A stretch of DNA of 64,000 bases. Source: Eretmocerus hayati (Eukaryota; Arthropoda; Insecta; Hymenoptera; Aphelinidae). The stretch lies in assembly GCA_029851415.1 (NCBI GenBank), contig CM056742.1:114764246-114828245 (forward strand). The letters run 5' to 3'. Numbering within the stretch: position 1 is the first letter of the stretch; every line of letters starts with the position of its first letter. Below the pieces are notes generated by a model that did not search any database, was not told where the DNA came from, and was given only the letters and a program-made list of their open reading frames with translations. The position numbers and the translations under genes were made by a program. Of this stretch, positions 11,229-22,989 are shown piece after piece.

Positions 11229-11241
11229 ACATCACTTATCT
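11229..11241. repeat. LINE target-site duplication, 5' side copy
   Basis: ACATCACTTATCT, identical to 5946-5958. It marks the 5' end of the LINE at 11228. Confidence 0.9.
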
Positions 11242-11540
11242 ATGACAAGTCCCGGATTTTCTCATTATCACATCTTAAAACAATAAGATAGAAAATAAAG
11301 AAATCACGAATGCTTTCTGTGAACGCAACAAAGTTTCATACTGCTGATATCGACAGACAGTAAGCTTGATGAACTGAATCCATGTCCATCTGCCTGATAC
11401 GCGCAGCAGGAGATGAACATGAGAAAATTGTACAACTTTGGTGGGTACAACGGACTCAGAACTTGATACAATTCAAAAAGCAATCAATTTCTCAATGAAT
11501 CAATCATCAATTAATCAACTAAACAGCTCGTTTGGGACTG

Positions 11541-12222
11541 TACCCATTGATGACAGGTATTTACACCTGTTTACTTTATCCACTAGCTCTGAGTAAAGAA
11601 GAAAAAATCATATTGTATGATAATCTAGTAGAAAAATAGAGGAGTTTGACTGCTCATGAGGCAGAATAATTCATTATACCGAGATTTGTGTAGATTGTCT
11701 CAAAATACTTGAAAAAAAAAACTGGAATCATCACTCGATTATACAGATTTCAGTGTGAAACTGACTTCGGAAAAGTTTTTTTCTGAAATTGATCACAAAA
11801 GAATGTCCATCAAAATTTGATCCACATAAATAAACTTTGTTTGGCAGAGTGGTGTCAATTTTGTGCGACAACTCTTATTCTTCCATGAAAGAAAGTATTT
11901 GATGTTGTAGTTCCAGCTTTAAAGCTATTTTCTCTTACAAACTAGAATTTCAATACTTTGTGGAGTTTGGGTAGATTCAACCACAGTCTAGCTCACACGC
12001 TTTTTCAAATGTTCCAGCTCTCTTATGAAATGATTTTATATTACAATCACCCGGGTCTTCCCCAAAAATAGATAAGACATTCCTCGAAAAAAAATGCCCT
12101 GTTGGCAATTGTTGTCTATTTTCTATCTGAGAAGTGACTGAATGATTTTTAATCGAACAATAGAGAGCGGAGATTTAGATGACTACTGCATCCACAAAGT
12201 ATCGAATTAGAGCTTCCCAAAC
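11541..12222. other. Loop of the first foldback element, no gene seen
   Basis: Single-copy DNA between the two foldback arms. Only short frames are present and no domain is recognised. Confidence 0.6.
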
Positions 12223-13349
12223 GATAGTCCCAAACGAGCTGTTTAGTTGATTAATTGACGATTGATTCATTGAGAAATTGATTGCTTCTTGAATTGTATC
12301 AAGTTCTAAATCCGGTGTGCCCACCAAAGTTGTACAATTTTCTCATGTTCATCTCCTGCTGCGCGTATCAGGCAGATGGACATGCATTCAGTTCATCAAG
12401 CTTACTGTCTGTCGATAACAGCAGTATGAAACTTTGTTGCGTTCACAGAAAGCATTCGTGATTTCTTTATTTTCTATCTTATTGTTTTAAGATGTGATAA
12501 TGAGAAAATCCGGGACTTGTCATAGATAAGTGATGTAATGTGTTTTCGCAGGCGTTTGATTGGATTCACTATAGTAGGAGTTGCATATGCATCTGATGGC
12601 GCAGATGCATATGCAGATTTTGATTGATTTGACACGGTGTTTTTTCTTCAGATGTTTCAGTAACATCGAGCAATTCTGCCACCACTGATTTTTTGTTTTT
12701 GTCAACATTTATTTAATCAAGATAATAAAGTTCATGAATGAATCTGAGTATTTCATTATTACTATAAGTGCGAGTTTCTTACCTATAGCACAATCATGAC
12801 TTGAGAACCATATAATTCTGAATTTCTTACGATTTCATTATATAGACCTTGTTTTTTCTTATGAAAGTTTCATTATGTAGAACTTGAAATTGACATCATG
12901 AATTGCCTTTTGGATGCTTGAGTTATGATTTTGCTATAAGTGACAAACTCCTACTTCAATTTTCTCCATTCAATTCATCCTATACCTCCAAAATAATCAA
13001 AATGAATCCTACTCCTGACAATGTCGGCAAGTACAATTTAGTAAAGTGTCTAACTGATTGAAGACACCGATTCGATGCAATTTTCAGGGATGTATATTTG
13101 CGAAGCTTCATTTTTTTGACAAGGATAACCATTGCTTGGAAAACTCATGAAGTCATGATAGTAACTGAAATTTCCATCACTCTTGCTTTCTCGATTTTTC
13201 ATCAATTTCTAGGGCACGTTGGGGGTTCGGATTATGCTTTTTCTCTGTTTGATCATTGCCAATGCAAATAGAAAAAGCAAAAGCGAAGCAGCAGACGAGC
13301 AAGTTCAAGGTAATTTTCAGTTTTTTAAGGGTCCCGGCAAATCATATTC

Positions 13350-13680
13350 GCTGAAATTTCAGTGGAAATTCTCACTGGTGAATCAGTGAAGCTCACTGAT
13401 CAATCAGTGATACTCACTGGAGCTTCAGTGACACTCACTGAAACTTCAGTGATCAGGACCCGTCTGACCCCCGACGTCACTGAAGTTTCAGTGAATTATC
13501 TCACTGATTCTTCAGTGACCCTCACTGAAACTTCAGTGATCAGGACCCGTCCGACCCTCGAGGTCACTGAAATTTCAGTGAGGGTCACTGATGACTTCAG
13601 TGCATATGCACTGAAGTCCCAGTGCATATGCACTGAAGTCATCAGTCAAAGTTGATCCGTAATGCACTGAAGTTCAGTGG
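13350..13680. repeat. Palindromic tip repeats of foldback, right arm
   Basis: Mirror copy of the CACTGAA/TTCAGTG palindrome cluster at 4798-5135, differing by a few substitutions. Confidence 0.75.
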
Positions 13681-13708
13681 ATTCTCACTGATGGATACGG
13701 AGAGAGTA

Positions 13709-15042
13709 CTTTCCACCATTAAATTGATACTCGTCAGAACGATTTCCTATGTAAAATGACTCGGCAAACACGATGAGAAGGTTTTTCAACGTCTTAATTG
13801 CAGATAAATGGGTTAAAAATCAATTTTTATTCTTTCTGAATGTTTTTCGGGGCCTTGATGAACAATTACGGATTCGCAAATTTTTTTTTTTCATCACTCT
13901 AACCTAAAATTGGTGCGTTTGAATAAGATTTGAGGGGTCTCGTAATGAGAAAATATATCCGCACCTCGCTTGCAAGCCCATTTTGGGCACTGGAGGACAT
14001 GTCTGTCGAGCGAATGCCCTAGTGCCCAAAATGGGCTACCGCGCTCAGTACGGAAATATACTATTATTGGTTGCCATAGTTTCAAGAACATGTCAAAAAA
14101 AATTCAGATTGATTCGTTGAAATGCGTCAGAATGCATCGATTTTTAGCGAATTTTAGATAGTTTTCAGGGTACCCAAAAAAATGAGGACGACCTTGGGAT
14201 GTAGAAAACCTTTTTGACCACTCACATTGGTATCAGAAACTGGGGGCACTCACTCTGGGGACCATACCTGACGAGAGCCTATTCACCATGCTTACCCGCC
14301 TAGTCCTTTTAGCCAACCGAAAAAAGTTATTAATGATGAAAGTCTGTAAAAATCTACTCTTATTGCGCATAAAAGCCTATAGCCCTGTGGAGATAGCTTT
14401 TAGCGGGTTCGCTCTGGTTTCATTTTGTAATTAGTGAAAAAATTCACTGATTCAAGAAAAAATGTATTGCTCTAGCACTTTTTGTCGGAGTTACATGGGT
14501 TTAAACATGAAAAGACCTGTCATAAACAAGTAGTTGTTAATCGTCCAATAAATGGCTAATGAAGCTGAAAACCCACACAATTGATAGTCCTCATTGAGGT
14601 CATAAGCATAACTAAATTTAGTGACGATTCGTTGAACCGTTTTTGAACATTCCCTGTTTGTTCATAATAAATTGTTTTTCAGGAGAAGTAGCGTAACTTT
14701 TTATAAACAAAGACGAGGTTTTGAGGGAAATCATGGTGATACCTAGAAGTCTACTTCCCAGAATCCCGTTGGGGTCATCATCATATCTTGTACACGCGAT
14801 TTTTTGAGAGCTAAGTGTTTACAACTTCTGCACACGCCTCTCATCATCTATCAAAATCTCAAAATACATCTATGGGATGAGAAAGAACCCGAAAATGAAA
14901 CCAGCTCATCGCGTTTTTTCTCAAGCGACCCCAGATTGAAGAAAGAAAGAAACCAATTGGTCACGTAGAACCAGAAATATTGCGAAAAAATACTCGTCGT
15001 ATCATTGTTATTGCCCAATTTGTATTTGACACTTCGTTGTTC
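13709..15042. other. No gene seen; one short hairpin
   Basis: The only clear structure is a hairpin at 13976-14039 (AGCCCATTTTGGGCACT pairing with AGTGCCCAAAATGGGCT, loop about 30 nt). Confidence 0.5.
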
Positions 15043-15171
15043 CACCCAAACGCAAGAGAGAATCAGATAAGAATATGAAGAACTTGTTCGCGGAAACCTC
15101 CTAACCGATCAAATAAGCACATTTTCATTCCCATTTTCCTCCGATTCTCTTGCGATTTGGGCTTAAGGCGA
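15043..15171. repeat. Diverged half-copy of the TTAA double-hairpin MITE
   Basis: Contains CCCAAACGCAAGAGAGAATC, the spacer CCTCCTAACC and CTCTTGCGATTTGGGCTTAA, matching one hairpin of the element that follows. The arms are more diverged, so it is probably an older or partial copy. Confidence 0.5.
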
Positions 15172-15175
15172 TGCG

Positions 15176-15547
15176 GTCACCGTGCACCGTGCACGCTGAA
15201 AGTTATTCGCACTTTTATCAAATTTGCTTGCGATTTGGGTGAAATGACGAGAAGACCCGCGTTTATTATCATCTAACTCGACTTCGTCTTCTCATCGTTT
15301 TGCCCAAATCGCAAGAGAATCGGATAAAAGTGCGAATAACTCGAGTGCGGACACCTCCTAACCTATAATACAGGCACTTTGTCATTCGCACTTTTATCCG
15401 ATTCTCTTGCGATTTGGGCTAAACGACGAGAAGACGAACTCGAGTTAGATGATAATAAGTATTCGTCTTCTCCTCGTTTAGTCCAAATCGCAAGAACATC
15501 GGAGAAAAATGAGAATAACTTTCAGCGTGCACGGTGACCGCATGGCC
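15176..15547. mobile_element. TTAA-flanked double-hairpin MITE, copy A
   Basis: A 372-bp element flanked by TTAA at 15172-15175 and 15548-15551. Terminal inverted repeats begin GGCGATGCGGTCACCGTGCA. Inside, each half folds on itself (TTGCGATTTGGG pairing with CCCAAATCGCAA), separated by a CCTCCTAACCTATAATACAG spacer. TTAA duplication fits piggyBac- or Kolobok-driven mobilisation; no transposase is present. Other copies: 53674-54053, about 38304-38516 and 48187-48351. Confidence 0.8.
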
Positions 15548-15551
15548 TTAA

Positions 15552-17434
15552 TGACGAGTGGACGAATCTAAGTTAGATGATTATACAATGTATAGATGAA
15601 TTATATAATATAGATGATAAGGGTAGATCGTTCATGAATATGGTAATCATAAAAGGGCCAAGAGCACTCCCTTGTAGTTACGAGTTTACGAGACTCCTGC
15701 GACGGACGAACATAACCAGACAGTGGCCTTGAAACAGAGAGTACCTCATCAAAAAATTCTACTGATTTTTTTTTCAGATCGCGTTAATCAATCTAGAACC
15801 AAAATCTAGATATTTCTTCAGGTAGAGTGAGTCAACCTAGGAGAAAATGGAGAGATTTTATCAGGTGAGGTTAGACGATCTAGGAGAAAATCTAAAGATT
15901 TCACGAGGCGCATTTGCGAAAAAAACCACGCGAGGCAGTCGCTAATCTTGTCACCATGCTGAATTGTCGACGAAAGTCTATCTAGGTGGTAAATAGTGAG
16001 ATTCACAGCGCGCGCAAGTAGTCAGGCCCTTCTCTTTTCCGTTCCACTCCTGACGCTACATATAGGTATACTCGCAACGCAAGCAGTGCGACGCAACGCG
16101 CTGCTCCACTCTCAAAACTCACTTCGAACTCGATTTACTCAAAATCTAAGTCTTCAACCTATCAATTTCCTTACACCATTGAACGCACCAGGTAAAACAA
16201 CGTCGATTAATCATCTCATTTCCAATAATGAAGGTTTAGTTAACGCCTCGCCTAGCCCATAAGGATACGTGTGTAAGGGTTTTTTCTGCCAAATGGTTTT
16301 TCTCGAGAATTGGATCGTCAACCCCTCTTTTCTTGGTGGATTATGATTCCTCATTAGTTTATCTATCAATATAAGTCTTTTTTACGCAAGTTCATAGTTC
16401 AGTTGAAGTTTGCGCGAGCCTCCTTAAAAAATGGTGGCAATTCAATATTTCCAATTGATCGCCAATAATCTATATTGAACCTTAGTAGTCCAAAATGATT
16501 CTTCCATAGTGGTTTCATGACTGAGAACGAGTATGAGCAGATGTTTTGAAGTATTCAGAAAATAACTGATGTGATTAAAAGATAGTAAGAAATCGTCCAT
16601 CGTGAGTGTCGTTTTCTTATGTGTAATTTGATCGAACCCACTGAGCTGACTCATTTCTAAACCATGCGTATCAATTAGCCCGAGCCTTACGTCGAGTATA
16701 CTCGTCCTAATAACATGGGATCCCTATGTAAACTCTGCGCAAGGGGGTTAATTCGATTCATTCTCATCTATACTTCTATTTAATGACAGAGAGATACATT
16801 TTTAAGTTCTGCAGGGGTTACAAGCACACATTTCTTCAGGGGTGGTTATGACATACTACATCACCTCATCATTATTAGTTGACAAACTTCATTCTATAAA
16901 TTCCTTATTCGGAAATCATGACCAATTTTATGATTTTGAAGTCAAATCTGGTTCTGAATTCTGGTTCGTAATTTTCAGATATTATTGAACGTTTACTTTG
17001 CTGGAGCTAATTCAGAAAAATCAAGGCGAAGGACAAGCCTACTCATAGAGTCGGGATTTGAGACCAACTATAATCGAACCGACCGAGCATCACAGTTTTC
17101 ATAAAAAGCCTCTCATAATTTTTAATGGGAGACTCTGTAGCTTTCTGCGAGGTTGAAAAATGATATCGCTCTCTCGGCGGGATTATTGATGGAAGAGTGC
17201 GCGCCACGTCGTTCAGAGGAGCGCATTATTGCGTCGTTGCTTGCTCGCGCATTCCGACTCAAATAAATAGGGCCACCATCTCGTATGACACGATGTTAAT
17301 CCGGATGGAGGCTCTTTTGAGTGGAATAAAAATCTGCCAAATCAATTTTACCGTGGAAGGGCTGGCCTGGCTGACGGTATTAAAAAGTACAGAGCGCACG
17401 ACAATATCGCTCGCGGAGGTACGGAGCGAAGAAG
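15552..17434. other. No gene seen
   Basis: Single-copy DNA with scattered short frames. An 88-codon frame at 15996-16262 starts with a hydrophobic stretch but matches no family I know, and I do not call it. Confidence 0.5.
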
Positions 17435-18449
17435 TACGGAAGCGTGTAGAGACCACAAATTCCGCCAGGTGGCGAAGTTGCGGGCCACATGTCTTGTTTT
17501 TCTCCGCGCCTGCCGAAAGTGGCGGCGGAGATCTCCGCTCCCGCCGATCGCGGGATTTTTGCATATTAAAAAATTTTCAATAATAAAGGTTAAGTATCGA
17601 GGGTGCGCTTTTTGAGGAGAGTGTCGGCTGCTGGTACTATTCTTGAGGATGATCGCAGTCCAGGTAGATCCTGGTCGCGATTTGTGAGAGAGCAGAGATA
17701 CGAGGAGAGCGTCGTCGTCGTCGTCGTCGTGGAGGCTTCGTCGAGGGGTATACCAGGGTGGCGAAGGCGACGACGTATGCGTTGATAACGAACCAGGATT
17801 CAGGTTATCGCATCTCCTCGTAGCATACTCTCGACGACGAGGACCTTGGAACACCAAGTGTCCGCCGTTAGTTTGCGATGATTCATGTGTTTCAGGATTT
17901 TCATGAATGCTGGCGATTTCACCACTAGCCCCATCAAAAAGTACACAATCATCTCTTATTTCCTGAATTCCAAATAATATAGTGAAAAGTGATGACGCAG
18001 GCAGGAAAGAGATGATTATTTACATGTGCTTTGTGTACTTTTCATGTACTGCAAAAAAGTGCTCATGTTCTGTTTTTGAAATAGAGAACCATGAGCATAG
18101 AGTGGTAAATGACAATTAGTCATTGAAACTAATTCTTTGCCCAATGGCAACCTGGTATGTCTCAGTTGAGTCGTAGAGCTGGACTCGTACTTGAAAGAAA
18201 ATCTCACAGGTAGCTGAGCGGAGTACACCATCTTCACACTACATAACAGTGCTGGCGACTTTATACTTTTTTACTTATTTTCCATTTGCTCACTTCAGCG
18301 TACCTTCTATAATTTCCTCCATCATCACAGAGTTTCAATAATCAGTTCAACTTCATCATGACTCTAACTTTGAGAACTTTTACCTCATCATTCAAATTGT
18401 GGTGTTGAGCTCAAAATTCAATCAAAATCTCCTAAGCTCCGCAAGACTG

Positions 18450-18747
18450 TTATTATCCACATTAACTCGATCTCGTAGGACTAGGGTCTGATATTGAGTG
18501 GCAGGATCAACTTTTTGGTGCAAATCGTTTATTTGCTACGTTTCGCCATCAAGATTCGATGGCCTCATCAGGCTAGAAAATTTGAACCCAACCACGTGAG
18601 ATATTTTTACACGAGGAATTGGTTTACACAATGAGGCACTGATCCTACCACTCAATATCAGCCCCTAGTCCTACGAGATCGAGTTAATGTGGATAATATC
18701 TATGAGTGAATAGGACGAAAGAATACAAAGAATCATCAACCACTCCA
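18450..18747 (-). mobile_element. 298-bp inverted-repeat insert with 8-bp duplication and ribozyme-like core
   Basis: CAAGACTG occurs at 18442-18449 and 18748-18755; the mirrored arm has the site once, near 19600. Inverted repeats of about 57 bp (TTATCCACATTAACTCGATC outward) run from 18450 and to about 18698, leaving a 49-bp tail before the second duplication copy. An 8-bp duplication would suit a hAT-like MITE, but the tail and the hammerhead-like centre leave a retroelement-related origin open. Confidence 0.65.
18520..18576 (-). ncRNA. Hammerhead-ribozyme-like motif
   Basis: On the minus strand, CTGATGA (18571-18565) is followed by a stem GCCATC / GATGGC and then GAAAC (18544-18540). A small hairpin GCAAAT / ATTTGC follows at 18536-18520. 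CUGAUGA, stem II and GAAA in this order are the conserved core of hammerhead ribozymes, which occur in Penelope-like and other retroelements. One extra G lies between CTGATGA and the clean stem, and stem III is not fully paired, so activity is uncertain. Confidence 0.4.
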
Positions 18748-18833
18748 CAAGACTGATTCATTTGAGGGAATATGATTATTCATGGTTGAGCTCTAATAAG
18801 TCATGCGTCACACAATGATGATAGTAAAAGAGC

Positions 18834-19526
18834 TAGTTACATTGTTCTTCTCTTCCATATGCAGACCATGGTCTTATTTTGCTGTACCTGACATGCAGCA
18901 TTTGAGCAAAAATAGACCCATTCCTCCAATTCAGATAGCCAAGCAAACATCATTAGAGACTAATATTCATGTCATCACTCTTGATTACTTCATAAACTAA
19001 TCAAGAGTGGTTGAGCATTCCCACTCTGTAGGACACCATTCAATTTTTAGACCATGACTTGTAGTCAATAGTGACTATTGAAGTACCGTGATATGAGAAA
19101 AGTTTCTCACAAAAGTTTAGTGTTGCTTAACTATCATGAGAGCAATCACAAGTATAAACTGCATCAGTTTCTCAAAATTTATTCAATTCTCTCCGCTCTC
19201 CAATTGATGATGAAGTAAATCTTGGTTTGCTGTTTGAGCCTTGATTGAGTAAAGTAGCATCAATATGCAGTAGACAACTCCAGTTGTCTGACAAGAAATC
19301 TCTCCCTTGGCCTCTTTAAAAATATTTTACACATAATGAGTGAGCAAAAGTACTCAAACAAAGAGTGAATAGTAATTTCATTACACTTTATGTTCTGGAT
19401 TCTTGTGGAAGGGGCAGAAAAAACAAACTAACTAGCTCAGATGCATCAGAGATGATCTCAATACAAAGTCAGTGACTCGGATAATTTTGAATTGAGTCAC
19501 GAGTTTCACCAAAATATTTTTAAGAG
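18834..19526. other. Centre of the second long-inverted-repeat element, no gene seen
   Basis: Single-copy loop with only short frames. One small hairpin (TCTTGATTA / TAATCAAGA) lies near 18980-19007. Confidence 0.5.
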
Positions 19527-20597
19527 GCTCTTTTACTATCTTCATTGTGTGACGCATGACTTATTACAGATCAATCATAAATAATCATATTCCTTAAGAT
19601 GAATCAGTCTTGTTGAGCTTAGGAGATTTTGATTGAATTTTGAGCTCAACACCACAATTTGAATATTTAGGTGGAAGTTTTCAAAGTTAGAATCATGATG
19701 AAGTTGAACTGATTATTGAAACTCTGTGATGATGGAGGAAATTATAGAAGGTACGCTGAAGTGAGCAAATGGAAAATAAGTAAAAAAGTATAAAGTCACC
19801 AGCACCGTTATGTAGTGTGAAGATGGTGTACTCCGCTCAGCTACCTGTGAGATTTTCTTTCAAGTACGAGTCCAGATCTCCGACTCAACTGAGACATACC
19901 AGGTTGCCATTGGGCAAAGAATTAGTTTCAATGACTAATTGTCATTTACCACTCTATGCTCATGGTTCTCTATTTCAAAAACAGAACATGAGCACTTTTT
20001 TGCAGTACATGAAAAGTACACAAAGCACATGTAAATAATCATCTCTTTCCTGCCTGCGTCATCACTTTTCACTATATTATTTGGAATTCAGGAAATAAGA
20101 GATGATTGTGTACTTTTTGATGGGGCTAGTGGTGAAATCGCCAGCATTCATGAAAATCCTGAAACACATGAATCATCGCAAACTAACGGCGGACACTTGG
20201 TGTTCCAAGGTCCTCGTCGTCGAGAATATGCTACGAGGAGATGCGATAACCTGAATCCTGGTTCGTTATCAACGCATACGTCGTCGCCTTCGCCACCCTG
20301 GTATACCCCTCGACGAAGCCTCCACGACGACGACGACGACGACGCTCTCCTCGTATCTCTGCTCTCTCACAAATCGCGACCAGGATCTACCTGGACTGCG
20401 ATCATCCTCAAGAATAGTACCAGCAGCCGACACTCTCCTCAAAAAGCGCACCCTCGATACTTAACCTTTATTATTGAAAATTTTTTAATATGCAAAAATC
20501 CCGCGATCGGCGGGAGCGGAGATCTCCGCCGCCACTTTCGGCAGGCGCGGAGAAAATCAAAACATGTGGCCCGCAACTTCACCACCTGTCGGAATTT

Positions 20598-22965
20598 CCC
20601 ACATAGCATGGAAATATTTCAAAGAACGATTCAGGGAAATATTTCATTGCAATCTCCCGGGAATCTTGCAGTGATATTGCACGTGATATTCCAAAATGTT
20701 CCGTGGCGATATTTCAGAGAAAGCTTCCCGGAAGCTCCCGTAAATATTTCAAAGAATCTTACACTCAATCTTTCAGTAACCTTGCACTGAAATATTTCTG
20801 AAAGATTCACGAAAGCTTTTTGAAAGATTCCTTGAAACAATTCACTGAAATATTTCTGAAAGATTATCGAAAGCTTTCTGAAAGATGTAAGTGCAATATT
20901 TTGGGAGAAGTTTTGGAAGAGTTACGAAAGCCTCTTGTAAGGTTTCACTGCTATGGGGAGAATCTCCTGGAAATGTTTCACCGATATTGAGTATAATATT
21001 TCATCAGGACGAGGCCCCAAAATTTTCTGGAGGATTTGCTAGCTTCTACGGAGGGCTACATTTTGAGACCAGTTTCAAATAACATCGTGCTTGCAGTTCT
21101 TTCAGGCTGGGAAATCTTCAAAAATTCTATAATGGATTTTCAAAACTCACCGCGTTCTGATACTCTATATGGAGCACTTTGTGGCCGTGAGTTATCCTTC
21201 TAACTCACGATATGAAACGTACCACTTTGGATTGAGCTTGGAAAATCAATTTGATTCTGGTTTTCATTGAATCAATAGATTTCAGGAACATTTCAAGGAA
21301 TTCTTCTATAAGTGACCTCTCTGCCACTCAATTGCACCTAATGAAATTGAAAAATTTCTGAATACCTTCTAAAAGGTTCCAAAAATATTTATAGGAATTA
21401 TTTCACCGGTAATCTTTCAGAAACGTTGCACTGAAATATTGTTGAAATCTTTACGAAAGCTTTCTGGAAGATTTCAATGCAATATTCTTAGGAAGAATTC
21501 CCGCGAAATTTTTGTACGATATTAAGATCAATGAAATATTTCATTGCAATCTCCCAGGAATCTTGCAGGGATATTGCAGGTGGTATTTCAAAATGTTCCG
21601 TGGCATTATTTCAGAGAAAGCTTTCCGGAAGCTCCCGTAAATATTTCGAAGAATCTTACACGCAATCTTTTGGAAACCTTGCACTGAAATATTTCTAGAA
21701 GATTCACGAAAACTCTCTGGAAGATTTCTTGGAACAATTCACTGAAATATTTCTGGAAGATTCACAAGCCTCCGCTGTGATATAGGCTCATTGAATTCCT
21801 AACTCGTTTAAATCTCTTTTGAATTTAGGCTAATCACGAGTCGTCGCATATGAATAAAGCCATCATAATAATAGGTTTGTGGAAGCTCTCTGACTGATTC
21901 CGTACATATTTCTTGGGAGCATTCCACAGGTAATCTCCCAGAAATCTTGCAGTGAGATATTGTTGATACATTTTCACGAGCTTCTTAAAATCTTTCAGAG
22001 CAAAACCCTGTGACGGGGTACTGCATATTAATACCAAAAAACATTACATTCGAGGGAACAACATATTATGCTGTTAAAGTATTGCGAGGAGTAATTCTTA
22101 ACGACTTGACTCTGTGGGATATGACACATAAATATTGCGGTGGAACATTCTGGGAATCCTTCAGTAACATTGCAGTGGAAGATTGTAGGAATCTTTCAGA
22201 AACATTGCAGTGAAAGATTGTAGGAATCTTCCAGAAACATTGCAGTGAAAGATTGTAGGAATCTTCCAGGAACATTTCATTGGAAGATTCTGTTCCCGCT
22301 AGATGTCGCATAACACACTTTAGTTCTCAAATTTTGTTCTCATGAATTATATGGTTTCTGGGAAACTATCTATCGGGAAATTTGATGGCAGCATCAAAAG
22401 ATCTGTCATGTGTGATGACATACCCAGGATTAGCTATGCATAATAGTCTGTAAATGATACGTGAGGATTATTTGAAGATGCGTGCAGGCTTTCTCGCAAG
22501 CGCTCACAATAGACGCTGGTTAGTATATAAGACAGGAGGACGGCTCATCGGTAAGGTGTCGCGTACATCGCAGAGTTCATGAAACCTGGATGAATCTAAC
22601 GTGAAGCTTTGAATTCAACGTCACAATGGAGTTGAAGTACGAGTCAGAATGATGAAGTCATGCATTAGAATGATAAAGAAACTTATCAAGCAAAATATGG
22701 ATTCCACAGACAGAACATTAACGCATATATTTTTGTGAGATTTCATGAAATCTTGCAGGAACATTTCACTGAAATATTTCAATGAAATGTTTCTGAAAGC
22801 TTCCCGAAATATTCCCGGCAATATTTTATGAAATCTTGCAGAAAGGTGTCTGAAGTGGGACATATCTTTATTGAGGGAAGCTTTCAGTGAAATCTCTCTG
22901 AAAGATTCCCGGGTTTTCCTGAAAGCTTGCAGGAAGGTTTCTGAAAGATTCTCATGCTGTGTGGG
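20598..22965. mobile_element. 2.4-kb repeat-rich insert with 13-bp inverted ends
   Basis: It interrupts the right arm of the long-inverted-repeat element. Ends are CCCACATAGCATG (20598-20610) and CATGCTGTGTGGG (22953-22965), inverted with one mismatch. Comparison with the intact arm suggests a 2-bp TT duplication. The interior is dominated by degenerate GAAATATTTC, CTTTCAGAAA and TTGCAGTGAA motifs. A block of about 200 bp at 20634 recurs directly near 21531. No coding domain seen. Confidence 0.65.
22166..22300. repeat. 35-bp tandem repeat, about four copies
   Basis: Unit begins AACATTGCAGTGAAAGATTG, with starts at 22166, 22201, 22236 and 22271. The last copy is diverged. It lies inside the 20598-22965 insert. 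Confidence 0.75.
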
Positions 22966-22989
22966 TTGTGGTCTCTACACGCTTCCGTA

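Larger units (their letters stand above)
4774..13708. mobile_element. Large foldback-type element interrupted by a LINE
   Basis: The sequence from 4774 inward is the reverse complement of the sequence from 13708 inward. Left arm: 4774-5958 continuing at 11242-11540. Right arm: 12223-13708. Both are about 1.48 kb and differ by only scattered substitutions. The loop (11541-12222) has no coding potential. The outer tips share TACTCTCTCCGTATCCATCA. I could not define a target duplication. Without the LINE the element is about 3.67 kb. High arm identity implies recent origin or arm-to-arm gene conversion. It is non-autonomous; the source transposase is not visible. Confidence 0.85.
17435..22989. 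mobile_element. Second long-inverted-repeat element with nested insertions
   Basis: Outer tips TACGGAAGCGTGTAGAGACC (17435) and its complement (ending 22989) are mirrored. The left arm runs 17435-18833 and the right arm 19527-20597 plus 22966-22989; centre 18834-19526. Removing an insert of 298 bp from the left arm and 2,368 bp from the right restores two arms of about 1.1 kb. Mirrored frames in the two arms (17348-17857 and 20197-20790), including an Asp run from a GAC microsatellite, are copies of the same repeat and show no domain. Non-autonomous; superfamily unknown. Confidence 0.8.

Noticed and set aside
17348..17857. 169-codon frame with an Asp run, mirrored at 20197-20790
   Set aside because: Both copies lie in the arms of a long inverted repeat; the Asp run comes from a GAC microsatellite, and the frames diverge at their ends with no known domain.
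22166..22300. Possible CRISPR-like array
   Set aside because: The 35-bp units are contiguous with no variable spacers, and the context is a eukaryotic transposon insert.
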